DNA of 64,000 nt. Source: Cyrtodaria siliqua. Taxonomy: Eukaryota > Mollusca > Bivalvia > Adapedonta > Hiatellidae. The notes under the pieces were generated by a model, which saw nothing but the letters and a program-made list of their open reading frames with translations, was not told the origin of the DNA and made no database searches. Shown piece after piece: positions 45,363 to 56,594 of the stretch. A program made the translations under genes and the position numbers. Every line of letters starts with the position of its first letter. The first letter of the stretch is position 1. The DNA is taken from assembly GCA_037043455.1 (NCBI GenBank), contig JAWPHD010001809.1, positions 62,001-126,000 on the forward strand, read 5' to 3'.

Positions 45363-46441
45363 ATTTCCATTGACGAGATACAAAGCCGTGTATGTTCAGG
45401 GTCAATGATAAAGTTCCATTGACGAGATACAAAGCCGTGTATAATCAGGGTCAATGATAAAGTTCGATTGACGAGATACAAAGCCATGTATAATCAGGGT
45501 CAATGATAAAGTTCGATTGACGAGATACAAAGCCATGTATAAGCAGGGTCAATGATAAAGTTCGATTGACGAGATACAAAGCCATGTATAATCAGGGTCA
45601 ATGATAAAGTTCGATTGACGAGATACAAAGCCATGTATAAGCAGGGTCAATGATAAAGTTCCATTGACGAGATACAAAGCCATGTATAAGCAGGGTCAAT
45701 GATAAAGTTCCATTGACGAGATACAAAGCCGTGTATAATCAGGGTCAATGATAAAGTTCCATTGACGAGATACAAAGCCGTGTATAAGCAGGGTCAATGA
45801 TAAAATTCCATTGACGAGATACAAAGCCATGTATGTTCAGGGTCAATGATAAAGTTCCATTGACGAGATACAAAGCCGTGTATGTTCAGGGTCAATGATA
45901 AAGTTCCATTGACGAGATACAAAGCCATGTATAATCAGGGTCAATGATAAAGTTCCATTGACGAGATACAAAGCCATGTATAAGCAGGGTCAATAATAAA
46001 GTTCCATTGACGAGATACAAAGCCGTGTATAAGCAGGGTCAATGATAAAGTTCCATTGACGAGATACAAAGCCGTGTATAAGCAGGGTCAATGATAAAAT
46101 TCCATTGACGAGATACAAAGCCGTGTATAATCAGGGTCAATGATAAAGTTCCATTGACGAGATACAAAGCCATGTATAATCAGGTTCAATGATAAAGTTC
46201 CATTGACGAGATACAAAGCCGTGTATAATCAGGTTCAATGATAAAGTTCCATTGACGAGATACAAAGCCGTGTATAATCAGGTTCAATGATAAAGTTCCA
46301 TTGACCAGATACAAAGCCGTGTATAATCAGGTTCAATGATAAAGTTCCATTGACGAGATACAAAGCCGTGTATAATCAGGTCCAATGATAAAGTTCCATT
46401 GACGAGATACAAAGCCGTGTATATTCAGGGTCAATGATAAA
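45363..46441. repeat. Minisatellite, 49-bp unit, about 22 copies
   Basis: The unit reads GTTCCATTGACGAGATACAA, AGCCGTGTATAATCAGGGTC, AATGATAAA. Variants CCATG/CCGTG, ATAATC/ATAAGC/ATGTTC and GTTCGATT mix along the array. Noncoding. Confidence 0.97.
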
Positions 46442-47893
46442 GGACATAGATATGACCACTACTAATGTTACAAAGTCATTTATAAACCAAGCCGGTGATA
46501 AAAATAAAGCAAATATGATGGGAACATACTTTTACAGGTTATCGAAAATCGTTTTCATTTCAATGAAAAGGGAGGTAATTTTAAAATTACGAAATTTTTA
46601 ATGTTTTTGTTTGAGAATTAGCAATCGTTTGTGAACACATTTCGGCGTTTTTTAAACAATGACAGAATGAACAAGTCTTGTCAATGTCAAACTTTAAATT
46701 TGTTCAAATTAATGAGAATGCATTATGAAATAAGTTGTTTTTAATATATGGGAGGTAAGTTAGAAAATAATAAATCAACACCAATTTTTGAAAATCAATC
46801 CTTACCTAGCATTTTTAATATCTTCAAACAATTATATCAATGTTCATATGTTTATTCTTATGTCACTAAGGAAAGTGGTGCTTTTTTGTTCAGTATATTT
46901 TCATCGTTTATTTAATCAATCGTAAATAACAGTACGTAACATAATAACCTGTTAAATGACACAAGCAAACGTATCATTTAGGTAAATAAAATATGTTTAA
47001 CACTGTATGTCGTCAATTTTGTAAATGTGTGCTCCTCCTCGTTTTAATAATTTCTTTATTATTATTTATTTTAATAATAATTTTTATTTATCGAGAATAA
47101 CATATATGGCTTATAGCCAGTCTGGAATATGGAATGGTTTATCTACTTCTCGAGGTGTGTCCAAATATTTTCAGTTAATTTCATTTTAAATAATCGCATT
47201 AACTCGGTTATTTTTAAATTAATAGTGAGATTTGGATAACCTCTAATATACAGTCGAATTACCTCTAGGTTTACCACCACCAATTACATGTAAACCTCCG
47301 AGGTGTATCGAATGTAGTTCCTATAATAAAAAGTAATCCCTCCTTTTTCGATGGAAATGGGCATTATAAGTAGGGGAAAACTGCCCATTTCTATTCGATT
47401 TTGTGGTTATATGTATAAGAAGCGTATTAATAGGTTTTACTGGATCACTGATGAACATTTTCGAAATTTCGACTCTATGCTTACACTTTGTGAGCAATGA
47501 AAACAGTCGATCAATAAAAACAGCTGTACCCTTGACCTGTTTAGTAAACAAACAAGAACTTTCTTACATGTCTTGTGACCCCACGTTTTCTGGTGATTTT
47601 TCAAGTGGAAAAATAGTTTTCTATATGAACATTACACTGCTGCATTATCCATACTTGAGTTGAATTTGCAGCAAATCATTAATATGTGACACTTTAACAT
47701 TGGTGTATATGGGGAAAATAATTGGTGCTTTCATACCTCTAACACTAAGTAAACGGTGAAGACGGGCTAAACTCTTCACTCAACATGTTGGGGTTCTTAA
47801 AAGGCGGACGCATAGTGCCGTTTTTGTGAACATGTTAATCTTCACGATACAAACTAAAAACAACTTGTCATAGACAAGAAGATAAATAAGATA
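46442..47893. other. Unassigned AT-rich DNA, no gene seen
   Basis: A TAATAATTT/ATTATTATT low-complexity patch lies at 47043-47093. The 86-codon and 76-codon frames on opposite strands near 47321-47663 show no domain. Confidence 0.45.
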
Positions 47894-47895
47894 TA

Positions 47896-48352
47896 CTAAA
47901 GGAAAAAGGAAACGCAACTCGGGAATTTCCGCTGTATATTGTATGTATACTGTGCTTTTGTTAATCGAATGGTACATGGCTACATCAGACGTGTCCTTTT
48001 GGAAAAACGACTAAAACAACACAAAACAAAACACATGGTATCCCTTCAAAAGTTTCATTATTGATAGAATACGGCTCAATCAGGTGAACAAACTTAGGAT
48101 GTAACATTTTGCGATCAAGAACTGGTATGGCATAAATGTTGAAAGCGGAACTTCAACATTTATGAAATTCGTGTTCCGAAGTATAATGTGATTAAACAGT
48201 TTACATCAGCACAGTTTTGTCCTTTCTCTTAGCTGTAACTTTGCTTTTTTTTAAACACCTTGGGATTTCTTTGGAATATTACGTGGAATTATGGCCGGAG
48301 TATATAAATTACATAGCGAAAATTCTCGATTTGGGTTTCTTTTTTCTTTTAC
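47896..48352. mobile_element. TA-flanked MITE, diverged copy of 59461-59884
   Basis: The left end CTAAAGGAAAAAGGAAACGC, followed by AACTCGGGAATTTCCGCTGTA, faces the right end TCTCGATTTGGGTTTCTTTT-TTCTTTTA. The ends and the internal phrases TTAATCGAATGGTACATGGC and ATAAATGTTGAA correspond, in reverse orientation, to 59461-59884. The right boundary is approximate. Confidence 0.7.
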
Positions 48353-48820
48353 GTGTAACACTATATTTCAATTTGAGCACAGATGCAGATGGTTTTAAAA
48401 CACAAAGATAATGTTCTCAGTACAACCAATGATCACAAATTGAACACGTGTACTCACATTATAAATACACAATACACAAATAATAGCTTTATTTGAATTC
48501 ACGTGTTCAACACAAATATTATACATATTCATTTATGAAGTTATTTTCCTCAAATTTCCTTATATATCTCACCACATTCGGCACTGCCAGGACACAACAA
48601 TCAATGTCAGCAAATTTGCAAAAATAAATTAAAATCAATGAAAGTACTTGAATTAGGTAGGGTATATAACTGAAAGAAGAATAACTGGGGGAATATGAAC
48701 AAGGCAAATTAACCTCAATTGGATAACACAGTAAATACATTTCGGAAAATAGCTGTCACACCTTCAAAATAGAATAATCATTGGTAAGAGATTAGGGTAT
48801 TATCAGCCACTGTCTTACAT
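48353..48820. other. Unassigned DNA left of the 49-bp array
   Basis: A spaced inverted repeat (GAACACGTG at 48440-48448, CACGTGTTC at 48501-48509) is present. No gene seen. Confidence 0.45.
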
Positions 48821-49302
48821 GAAGGTGTACTTTCAAAACTACGCCCATATGGACTTGACATATGGACTTGACCGAACACCAAGGAGTACTTGTTTCAGAA
48901 CTACGACCGCACGGACTTGACCGAACATCAAGGAGTACTTGTTTCAGAACTACGACCGCACGGACTTCACCGAACATCAAGGTGTACTTGTTTCAGAACT
49001 ACGCCCGCATTAAAGTTTACTTATTTCAGGACTTGAACGAACATCAAGGTGTACTTGTTTTAGAACTACGCCATCAACGTGTACTTGTTTCAGAACTACT
49101 CCCACATGACTTGACCGAACATCAATGTGAACTTGTTCCAGAACTACGCCCACATGGACTTGACCGAACATGAAGGTTTCCTTATTTCAGGACTTGACCG
49201 AACATCAATGTGAACTTGTTTCAGAACTACTCCCACATGAACTTGACCGAACATCAAGGTGTACTTGTTTTAGAACTACGCCCACATGGACTTGACCGAA
49301 CA
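48821..49302. repeat. Minisatellite, ~49-bp unit, left part (split by a LINE)
   Basis: The unit reads ACTTGACCGAACATCAAGGT, GTACTTGTTTCAGAACTACG, CCCACATGG. Copies are variable, with some shortened to about 30 bp. About 10 copies precede the LINE. The array resumes at 52304. Confidence 0.95.
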
Positions 49303-49499
49303 TCAAAGGTGTACTTTTTTTTTTTTATATTTCAATATTTTATTTCTTTCAATACATACATGCAAAAGAAAACAATATATGGTTTATGACAGTACAATAG
49401 TTACATATATATGAATGTAATCATTGAATAACACAAAACAGTTATATTAAAGTGTCATTTTACATACATGTATTCCGAGAAATAGTTAACGAAAATAAA

Positions 49500-49502
<3 letters not shown>

Positions 49503-49553
<51 letters not shown>
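49503..49553. repeat. (AG)n microsatellite in the LINE 3' region
   Basis: About 25 uninterrupted AG units, lying between the LINE stop codon and its poly-A tail. Confidence 0.95.
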
Positions 49554-49555
<2 letters not shown>

Positions 49556-49664
49556 ATTTAATACCGAATACTGTCAATTTTCTGTATTTAATCGTAAAAC
49601 TTCCCATTTTTTTGAGTGATATTCCAATTTGTCTTTTGAACTGGCTATAATATGCTCTATATGT

Positions 49665-52289
49665 TCAATTTTTTTGTATGTATGAGATGAATGATGTAAA
49701 ACTAGGAATCGTTTTCGCATACTTATTCTTGAAAATAAAATACTTTGCAATTATTAAAACACAATTTAAAATATCTGAATAAGATTTATCTTGAATAATA
49801 CCAAATGAGATCATTTGGAAAGTCAATGCAAAAGGGTTATTTTTGCTGTTTAAAAAGTTATGTATTTCTGTCCAGAAGGCTCTACTAAATGTACATTCCC
49901 AAAACAAATGTTCAATTGTTTCAACGTGCATATTGCAAAAATCACAGAGACTTGTGTTACTAATTTTGCATTTATATAGAAATTTGTTTGTGGGTATAAT
50001 TCTCATTATATACTTATATTGAAAAGTTCTAAGTTTTGTATCGATCGTGCTTTTGAAAGGTGTAGTATGAATGCGTTTCCAGTTTATGTTTGTTATAGTT
50101 TCCTCCCATTTTTGGTGAGGTTTAATTGGTAATTCTGCTTGCATGCGTTCCACTTGAATGTTGTATAATAATTTGTTGGCACTATTTTGTTTTTCTATTT
50201 GTTTTAGTAAGCTGGTTTCGCAACAGTGTGTTGTTCTGTCTTCTGTTTTCAGTTTCTGTTTCCATTTGTTTGGTATGCTTTGAACAATTGTATAGTAGTT
50301 CAGGAATTCAGAGTTATGTATGTTATATATTGTTTTCAAATGTGCAAATGTATAAAATTCTCTAGTTCTATGGTTATACAATTGTTCAATATATTTAATA
50401 CCCAAGTTATCCCATGTTTTGAAGTAAATAGTACGTCCTTGGTGTTTTATGTACGAGTTATTCCATATTATCTCTTTTGCAATGTTGCTTGTCTTCTTTT
50501 TGAAGTTTACTAAAGACCATGATTTTATTATTTCTGACAGAAAAGCGGATCGTGTGATTATGTTTTTTGCATCTTTACCGTTCACATTGCTTTCAAAAAG
50601 AATGCCCCCACCATACTGATTTAGTTCTGTCATGTAAATATCCTTCCAATCACCGTGATTATCCGGATTAGCAAGTCTTTTGACCCATCCTGCTTTAGTG
50701 GAATTAATAAATGATTCCAAATCTATCATTTTTAGACCACCATTTGTATAGCCTTGTATAATCGTTTTCCTATTGATTTTATCTGGTTTACCCTCCCACA
50801 AATATTGATACATTTTATTTTTTATTCGATTTAAGGATTCTGTTGATGGAGTCTCCAAAACAGTTAGAGGGTATATCAGTTTTGGTAGAGCAAATGTTTT
50901 TATTACCGTTATCTTTCCTAGAATAGATAAATTATGTTTTTTCCATTGATCTAAGCATGTTATAAATTGATCTATTTTCGGATAAAGGTTATATTCTTCA
51001 CATTTTCCCTTTTCATTTGCAAAAACAATTCTCAGTGTTGTTGCTTTGTCTTTAGTCCATACAAATTGTTTTTCTTCACAGTATTTTTCATTTGAATCTT
51101 TTAATGAACCGACACGTAGTATTATTGATTTTTTTATGTTTAATTTTAATCCAGACTCTTCACTAAAATTATCGATTAGTTTTACTAATGTTTCAAACGT
51201 TTTCTTTGACCCATCTAGAATAAATGTAGCATCGTCGGCGAATGCTGTGTTTTTTATTTCATTATTATTAATTTTTATTCCTACAATATCCTTATGTTTT
51301 CTTGTAGCATTGTATAGTATTTCAATTGCTATTATAAAAAGATATGGCGATAGTGGGCATCCCTGCCTAACTCCTCTATCTATTTTAAAAAAATCAGACA
51401 TGTATCCATTATTTACAACACAACTTTGGGCATCGTTATAAAACAGTTTTATCCAATTGATAAAAGAAGGTCCAAAGTTAAAATAGTTTAAACATGTTAT
51501 AATAAATTCATGGTCGACGCTATCAAATGCCTTCTCGAAGTCCGCAAAAAATATTGGTCCTGGAGAGTCTTCGTCATTCAAATAATCAATAACCTCAAAT
51601 ATAGTTCTTATGTTTTCTCCAATGTATCTACCTTTCAAAAATCCTGTTTGGCTATTGTCTATGAGTGTAGATAAAACCTTTTTCATGCGGTTTGCAATGC
51701 ATTTAGTAGCAATTTTATAGTCCACGTTTAATAAACTTATAGGTCTCCAGTTTGTCAATGAAGTTAAATTGTTGTCTTTTTTAGGTAATAAGGTGATAAC
51801 GCCTTGTTTCTGCATAACTGTTAAATTTCCATTTTCAGATGAATAATTAATTGAATTAATATAAATGTGTTTAATTTCGTTCCAAAATATTTTATAAAAC
51901 TCTGTTGTTATTCCATCCGAACCCGGACTTTTGTTGTTTTTCATTTCTTTTAGAGCATTATAACATTCTAGTTCTCTTAAATTTCCTTCACACAGTTCGC
52001 GTTGTTCTTGATTTAATGAAGTTTCATTTTCGATGGGGAAAAAATCCGTATTTGTTATTTTCGTATTAATTTTACTATATAATTGTTCATAATACCGTTT
52101 TGTTTCTGTCATGATACTATTAGAGTCCGTAATTTCTATATTGTTGTTTATTAGTCTTTTTATGTTTTTCCGTTCTGATTTTTTTCTTTCTAGATTTGCG
52201 AAATATTTTGTGTTTTTTTCTGCTCCTTCGACCCATTCTGCTTTTGCTCTAATAATGATACCAATGGTATTTTTTTCTATAATATTTGC
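49665..52289 (-). CDS. LINE ORF2 remnant: reverse transcriptase and C-terminal zinc-binding region, 874 codons open, no start
   Basis: This polymerase copies its own RNA into DNA at a nicked chromosomal target. The frame is open from the insertion edge (first codon 52287-52289) to the stop at 49665. The first ATG (52110-52112) is 59 codons in, but RAKAEWVEGAEKNTKYF upstream is the conserved linker before the polymerase, so coding begins at the truncation. Counting from 52289, I see NWRPISLLNVDYKI at about 180, catalytic FADFEKAFD at 248-256, RQGCPLSP at 308-315, catalytic FADD at 350-353, and a C-terminal zinc-binding pattern C782, C785, H794, C799 followed by FW. No stops or frameshifts. The motifs fit the L1/Tx1 group; the clade would need a tree. 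Without endonuclease and promoter it is not expected to move on its own. Confidence 0.93.
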   Translation of the reverse strand, partial: ANIIEKNTIGIIIRAKAEWVEGAEKNTKYFANLERKKSERKNIKRLINNNIEITDSNSIMTETKRYYEQLYSKINTKITNTDFFPIENETSLNQEQRELCEGNLRELECYNALKEMKNNKSPGSDGITTEFYKIFWNEIKHIYINSINYSSENGNLTVMQKQGVITLLPKKDNNLTSLTNWRPISLLNVDYKIATKCIANRMKKVLSTLIDNSQTGFLKGRYIGENIRTIFEVIDYLNDEDSPGPIFFADFEKAFDSVDHEFIITCLNYFNFGPSFINWIKLFYNDAQSCVVNNGYMSDFFKIDRGVRQGCPLSPYLFIIAIEILYNATRKHKDIVGIKINNNEIKNTAFADDATFILDGSKKTFETLVKLIDNFSEESGLKLNIKKSIILRVGSLKDSNEKYCEEKQFVWTKDKATTLRIVFANEKGKCEEYNLYPKIDQFITCLDQWKKHNLSILGKITVIKTFALPKLIYPLTVLETPSTESLNRIKNKMYQYLWEGKPDKINRKTIIQGYTNGGLKMIDLESFINSTKAGWVKRLANPDNHGDWKDIYMTELNQYGGGILFESNVNGKDAKNIITRSAFLSEIIKSWSLVNFKKKTSNIAKEIIWNNSYIKHQGRTIYFKTWDNLGIKYIEQLYNHRTREFYTFAHLKTIYNIHNSEFLNYYTIVQSIPNKWKQKLKTEDRTTHCCETSLLKQIEKQNSANKLLYNIQVERMQAELPIKPHQKWEETITNINWKRIHTTPFKSTIDTKLRTFQYKYIMRIIPTNKFLYKCKISNTSLCDFCNMHVETIEHLFWECTFSRAFWTEIHNFLNSKNNPFALTFQMISFGIIQDKSYSDILNCVLIIAKYFIFKNKYAKTIPSFTSFISYIQKN

Positions 52290-52303
52290 TCAAAGGTGTA
52301 CTT

Positions 52304-52787
52304 GTTTCAGAACTACGACCGCACGGACATGACCGAACATCAAGGTGTACTTATTTTAGAACTACGCCAACATGAACTTGACCGAACATCAAAGGTGTAC
52401 TTGTTACAGAACTACGTCCACATGGACTTGACCGAACATCAATGTGTACTTGTTTCAGAACTACGCCCACATGGACTTGACCGAACATCAAGGTGTACTT
52501 GTTACAGAACTACGTCCACATGGACTTGACCGAACATCAATGTGTACTTGTTTCAGAACTATGCCCACATGGACTTGACCGAACATCAAGGTGTACTTAT
52601 TTTAGAACTACGCCCACATGAACTTGACCGAACATCAAAGGTGTACTTGTTACAGAACTACGTCCACATGGACTTGACCGAACATCAACGGTGTACTTGT
52701 TACAGAACTACGTCCACATGGACTTGACCGAACATCAAAGGTATACTTGTTACAGAACTACGCCCACATGGACTTGACCGAACATTA
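52304..52787. repeat. Minisatellite, ~49-bp unit, right part
   Basis: Continuation after the LINE with about 10 copies, more regular than the left part. Variants end in CAGAACTACGTCCACATGG or TTAGAACTACGCC. Confidence 0.95.
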
Positions 52788-53203
52788 AGTATCATTTTGA
52801 CTTTAAACGTGCCCATTTACCTTTAACCAATTACTTAAATACAATTTTGACTTATTTTTTCTATTTATTCTACCATAGATTTAAATACATTAATGTACAA
52901 CAACACTCAGTAATTTTTGCAAAAACAATTTGCTTTGAAATTTTCTTATGCTTAATATTAATGATTGAAAAAAACAGCTCTCAAAATTGCCATGTTTCCC
53001 TTTAATCTTTTTAATCTAATTAGTATTTAAAATCCAGATAAAATAAATACAACAATAGCACTTAAATACAACTAAATATGTTCCTACTTGTATATTTAGT
53101 TTAAAGTTGACATCATCCTAAACACAGAGTTTCTTTATTATAGTTTGTAACATAAAGTAAAACCTAACCGTTGGAAATACGCATGTACCCCGCGGTTCTA
53201 GCT
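52788..53203. other. Unassigned AT-rich DNA
   Basis: Nothing recognisable. Confidence 0.45.
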
Positions 53204-53430
53204 CTCAGCTATGTCTGTGATACACCTCAGCTATGTCTGTGATACACCTCAGACCTCAGTTATGTCTGTGATACATCTCAGCTATGTCTGTGATACACCT
53301 CATGTATTGGATTCACCTCAGCTATGTCTGTGATACACACCATGTATGTGATATACCTCAGCTATGTCTGTGATAAACCTCAGCTACGTCTGTGATACAC
53401 CACATGTCTGTGATACACCTCAGCTATGTA
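53204..53430. repeat. Minisatellite, ~22-bp unit, about 10 copies
   Basis: The unit is CAGCTATGTCTGTGATACACCT, with shortened and substituted copies (CATGTATTGGATTCACCT, CATGTATGTGATATACCT). Confidence 0.9.
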
Positions 53431-53451
53431 AGTAACTATTTATTAAATAGA

Positions 53452-54012
53452 CTCAGTACATTTGAAAACGCCACACTTGGTATTTTTTGAATTTCTAGAG
53501 ATGTTAATTGAATGTTGTTTAACGGCTCATTAACACAGTGTAGGTTATTTAGCGCCGCCCCAGAGATAGGGGAAGGATACATTGGAACCCGGGAACCGTG
53601 CCCTACTCTTATTATTGAATAGATTCCTATGGTTCTTTAACGTGCTCGGAGGATAGACCGATACACGGGACCGCCCGGTTTACGCCCCCATCCGACTGAC
53701 GAGGCTAAGGTAAAGTGTCTTTCCCAAGAACACACCGACGGAACTCAGTGGCACCACGGAGGATTGAACCCGGGGCCTCCGGTTACAAATCCGCCGCGCT
53801 ACCGACTGCGCCTCGCCAGCCCCTAGAGATGTTAAAAGGCTAGAACAAAATGTTTTTTAACTGAAAGCAGTAGAACAAACCGTATGCAACTGTTTATCGC
53901 CATATGTTAACCTTTGGGACAAAGAGACTTGTGTACTAACATAAAATACAATCTTGATTTGAATAAAAACAACAATAGCGGATTTAAAATAATCAAAAAT
54001 AAAAAGGTTTGC
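53452..54012 (+). repeat. Segment duplicated at 61798-62033 (inverted), here containing a SINE
   Basis: ACTCAGTACATTTGAAAACG, CACTTGGTATTTTTT and TCTAGAGATGTTAA lie left of the SINE. TGCAACTGTTTATCGCCATA, GGGACAAAGAGACTTGTGTA and CTAACATAAAATACAATC lie to its right. All are found on the complement of 61798-62033 without the intervening 315 bp. Noncoding. Confidence 0.85.
53508..53822 (-). mobile_element. Full-length tRNA-headed SINE with 13-bp target duplication
   Basis: CTAGAGATGTTAA at 53495-53507 and 53823-53835 bounds the insert. On the minus strand the head GGCGAGGCGCAGTCGGTAGC is an A-box region and GGTTCAATCC a B-box. The body includes GGAAAGACACTTTACC, GATGGGGGCGTAAACCGG and AGAACCATAGGAATCTATTC, and the tail is GAGCCGTTAAACAACATTCA. 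The truncated relative is at 11739-11932. The duplicate segment at 61.8-62.0 kb is an empty site. Confidence 0.93.
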
Positions 54013-54945
54013 TTTTTTATATGTACTGAGTAAATATACACCTACATATTCTGTTTACATATACAGTAACAATAAATTGATCATAAAATAAACAACAACA
54101 ATAAAAACACGTATACCTTGATTACATTGATTGTCTTCATAATGAATATCTTACGTTTTTATTATATTTATTTTTATTTTAGTTTAAATGTCTTTAATGA
54201 ACAGAAAAAAATGATTTTTTGCAGGATTTCTGTCGATTTGGATACAACGTAATTAGCGTTATTGCTAGAATACATATTCGCAAAATCTCGACCAATTCCA
54301 GGCCCGGAAAGGCCGACTTTGACCGAGATAGAACAAATGTAGTGCACGAAGGGAGGCTATTCTCTTTGACTGTTTAAAAAGAACACCGAGTGGGTGAGAC
54401 TTGTTTGAAACGGAATGAGCAAACTTTCCGCCCCTTATGCCAAAAAATGATAACAGCAACGCTGATTAAGAACAGTTTTTTTAGTATATGATTTTAGTAT
54501 ATGATAGAACAAAGTATGTGTCTCCGGTAAAGAGATCATACATAAAATAAGGAAAAGGCTAGACAAATGCATATATGTTTACACTAAAAGCAAGTTAAAT
54601 GTAACAATAAATGTTAATATGAAATAGGCCTGCCTAGAGCACACGCAAAGTACTTCGATACAATTAATAATTATGTGTGGCAGGGAGAGGAGTGGGGTGG
54701 GGTGGGGTAGAATTTGATGATAACAGGTAACAAAGTTTAAATAAATATTCTCAATAACAGATCAATTTCGCCAAAAACAGCTTAACAGAAAAAACAACTG
54801 GCCCTCCCTCCTATGAGTCTCATTCATTAAATATAGTAAAAGTATTTTGATTGGTGTTAATGCCAAACAAATATAATCATGATATTCCAATTTTATGCAT
54901 ACACTTACATGGAATTAAGGGTGGTTTCAAGTTCAGCTGACCCTA
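54013..54945. other. Unassigned DNA, no gene seen
   Basis: A short G-rich tract (GGAGTGGGGTGGGGTGGGG, about 54690-54708) could form a quadruplex. Otherwise nothing. Confidence 0.45.
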
Positions 54946-54949
54946 GAAC

Positions 54950-55060
54950 CTGGTTTAAACCCCCAGCGGCCTTTTTTGCCACTGACCGTTCCAAGGCGGT
55001 AGCCTTATTGTCAACACTTTTCGTGTTTGTGAAGTCATATGCCTTATTCTTATAAACATT
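54950..55060 (-). repeat. Dispersed repeat fragment, partner of 37385-37480
   Basis: On the minus strand AAAAGTGTTGACAATAAGGC, GCCTTGGAACGGTCAGTGGC and AAAAAAGGCCGCTGGGGG match the 37.4-kb copy. Both copies encode RSVAKK-like words in one frame, so a coding origin is possible, but the flanks do not align. Confidence 0.6.
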
Positions 55061-55169
55061 GCCATTCATGTTTGTCTTTTTGCGTGTTTTTGGGTTTACT
55101 GCAGTTCCTGTTCGATTTGTATACTTATTTTTATATTTATTATTGTTGAAAAATAAAAGCAAAAAATAA

Positions 55170-55850
55170 AAAGCTGACCTTCCTACCCATTTTTTTCCCA
55201 GCAGTGACTATGTTGCAGTAAACACGGGTATTATTTTATTAGGCCTTAGAAATATATTTTTTTACACATTTTGCTTTAAGTCATATCTATAACAATTTCT
55301 AGGTTTTAAATTAATTAAGATTATGATTTGATAAAATTTAGAGTTAGTTCTTACCCTTAAAATAGAGACAGGTATATATGCAAGGCCTTCAACTGTACAA
55401 AGTGTATATCGTATTGAAGTGTTTTGCCCGTTCCATGGGCAGTGCCTATTTCATATTAACCAGACTTAGGCTATAATAAATTAATTGCTAGATTCTCATC
55501 CCCGCCCGCTCCCGTTTTTGTTATGCCGCCCCGGTCTTCTTCTTCTTCTTAAAAAAAAAATATTTAAAAAAAATAAATATATATATATATATATTTAAAA
55601 AAAAATGAATAAAAAACAAATGCTGAAAGTATGAAACACTATTAAAAATGTGTTTTCGATCTTGGAAGTACTCAGTAGTATGTTTATCTATTTTTGCCTT
55701 GTGCCGAGGCCATTTTCCATTTGTCGAATAAAATAAAAAATAAAAATAAATCCACCCCGCACCTATTTTGAAATAAATTTGGACGAGAAACTAGCAATTA
55801 ATTTATTATGGCCTTATAATAACAGAAGGTAATAATTGAAAGATGCAATT
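55170..55850. other. Unassigned DNA with a low-complexity patch
   Basis: CTTCTTCTTCTTCTT, poly-A and (AT)n runs lie at 55527-55615. No gene seen. Confidence 0.45.
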
Positions 55851-55854
55851 TCCT

Positions 55855-56225
55855 GTGAATTATATCATGTGCATTTTCTAATTAGCATGCGTTTTCTGTA
55901 TTACATTATGAACATGTTCTGTATATTATATGCATGTGTTAATATATAATGTCTGTTCTTTATTACATTATAAGGATTATCTGTTACACATTATGTTGAT
56001 GCATTATAATAGTAAGTACATTCTTTATTATATTACGTGTATTATTTAGTGCACTATACGTTTTCTTTTATTATACATTATTTGTATTATTTAGTGCACT
56101 ATGTGAATTCTTTATTATACATTATTTCAATTATTTGTTACATTATGAATTTAAACAAAATCATTAATCATATTCTGTACAGTGATCTTTACAGTGATCT
56201 TTACAGTGATATTTACAGTATGTGT
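55855..56225. repeat. Degenerate AT-rich tandem region
   Basis: Loose repeats of TTCTTTATTAYATTAT with ATTATTTAGTGCACTATG (two clear copies near 56042 and 56087), then a compact GTGATCTTTACA triplication at 56180-56217. Confidence 0.6.
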
Positions 56226-56590
56226 ATATTATTATTGTTATTATATTTTTATATGATGTGCGTACACCTATCTGTTACCCGTCACACTTCGCTTTCGCAC
56301 GATCAGGCTCTGTATTAAATATGATTTGATATGTTCGCTTACATTGCATAGAATGAAATATGTATGCTTTATTAAGTATATAAGAATGCAAAATGTAATG
56401 GATATAATGGTGTAAATATATATACGCATGAATTCGTCCAAAGATCAGAACATACAACATATACAACACATTCACACATTAATGTGGTGACGGACAGTTT
56501 TCTGATTTTAGTATAGCTTTGTATTAACGGTCGTTCTGTTTCATTCCGCTTCTCTTACGTTAATTCAGAAACAAGTGTCCTGTTCATTGG
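56226..56590. other. Unassigned DNA
   Basis: No gene or repeat recognised. Confidence 0.4.
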
Positions 56591-56594
56591 TTAA

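Larger units (their letters stand above)
49317..52289 (-). mobile_element. 5'-truncated L1/Tx1-group LINE inserted in the minisatellite, 2973 bp
   Basis: TCAAAGGTGTACTT occurs at 49303-49316 and 52290-52303, a 14-bp target duplication. The minus-strand 3' end begins as a T run on the plus strand from 49317 (the poly-A tail), and the 5' end stops at 52289, inside the coding region before the reverse transcriptase. The endonuclease is missing. The 3' untranslated part carries an (AG)n run at 49503-49553. Identical target duplications and an undamaged frame imply a recent insertion. Confidence 0.95.

Noticed and set aside
50126..51441. Plus-strand frames of 79-131 codons inside the LINE
   Set aside because: They are the complement of the reverse transcriptase frame and have no independent support.
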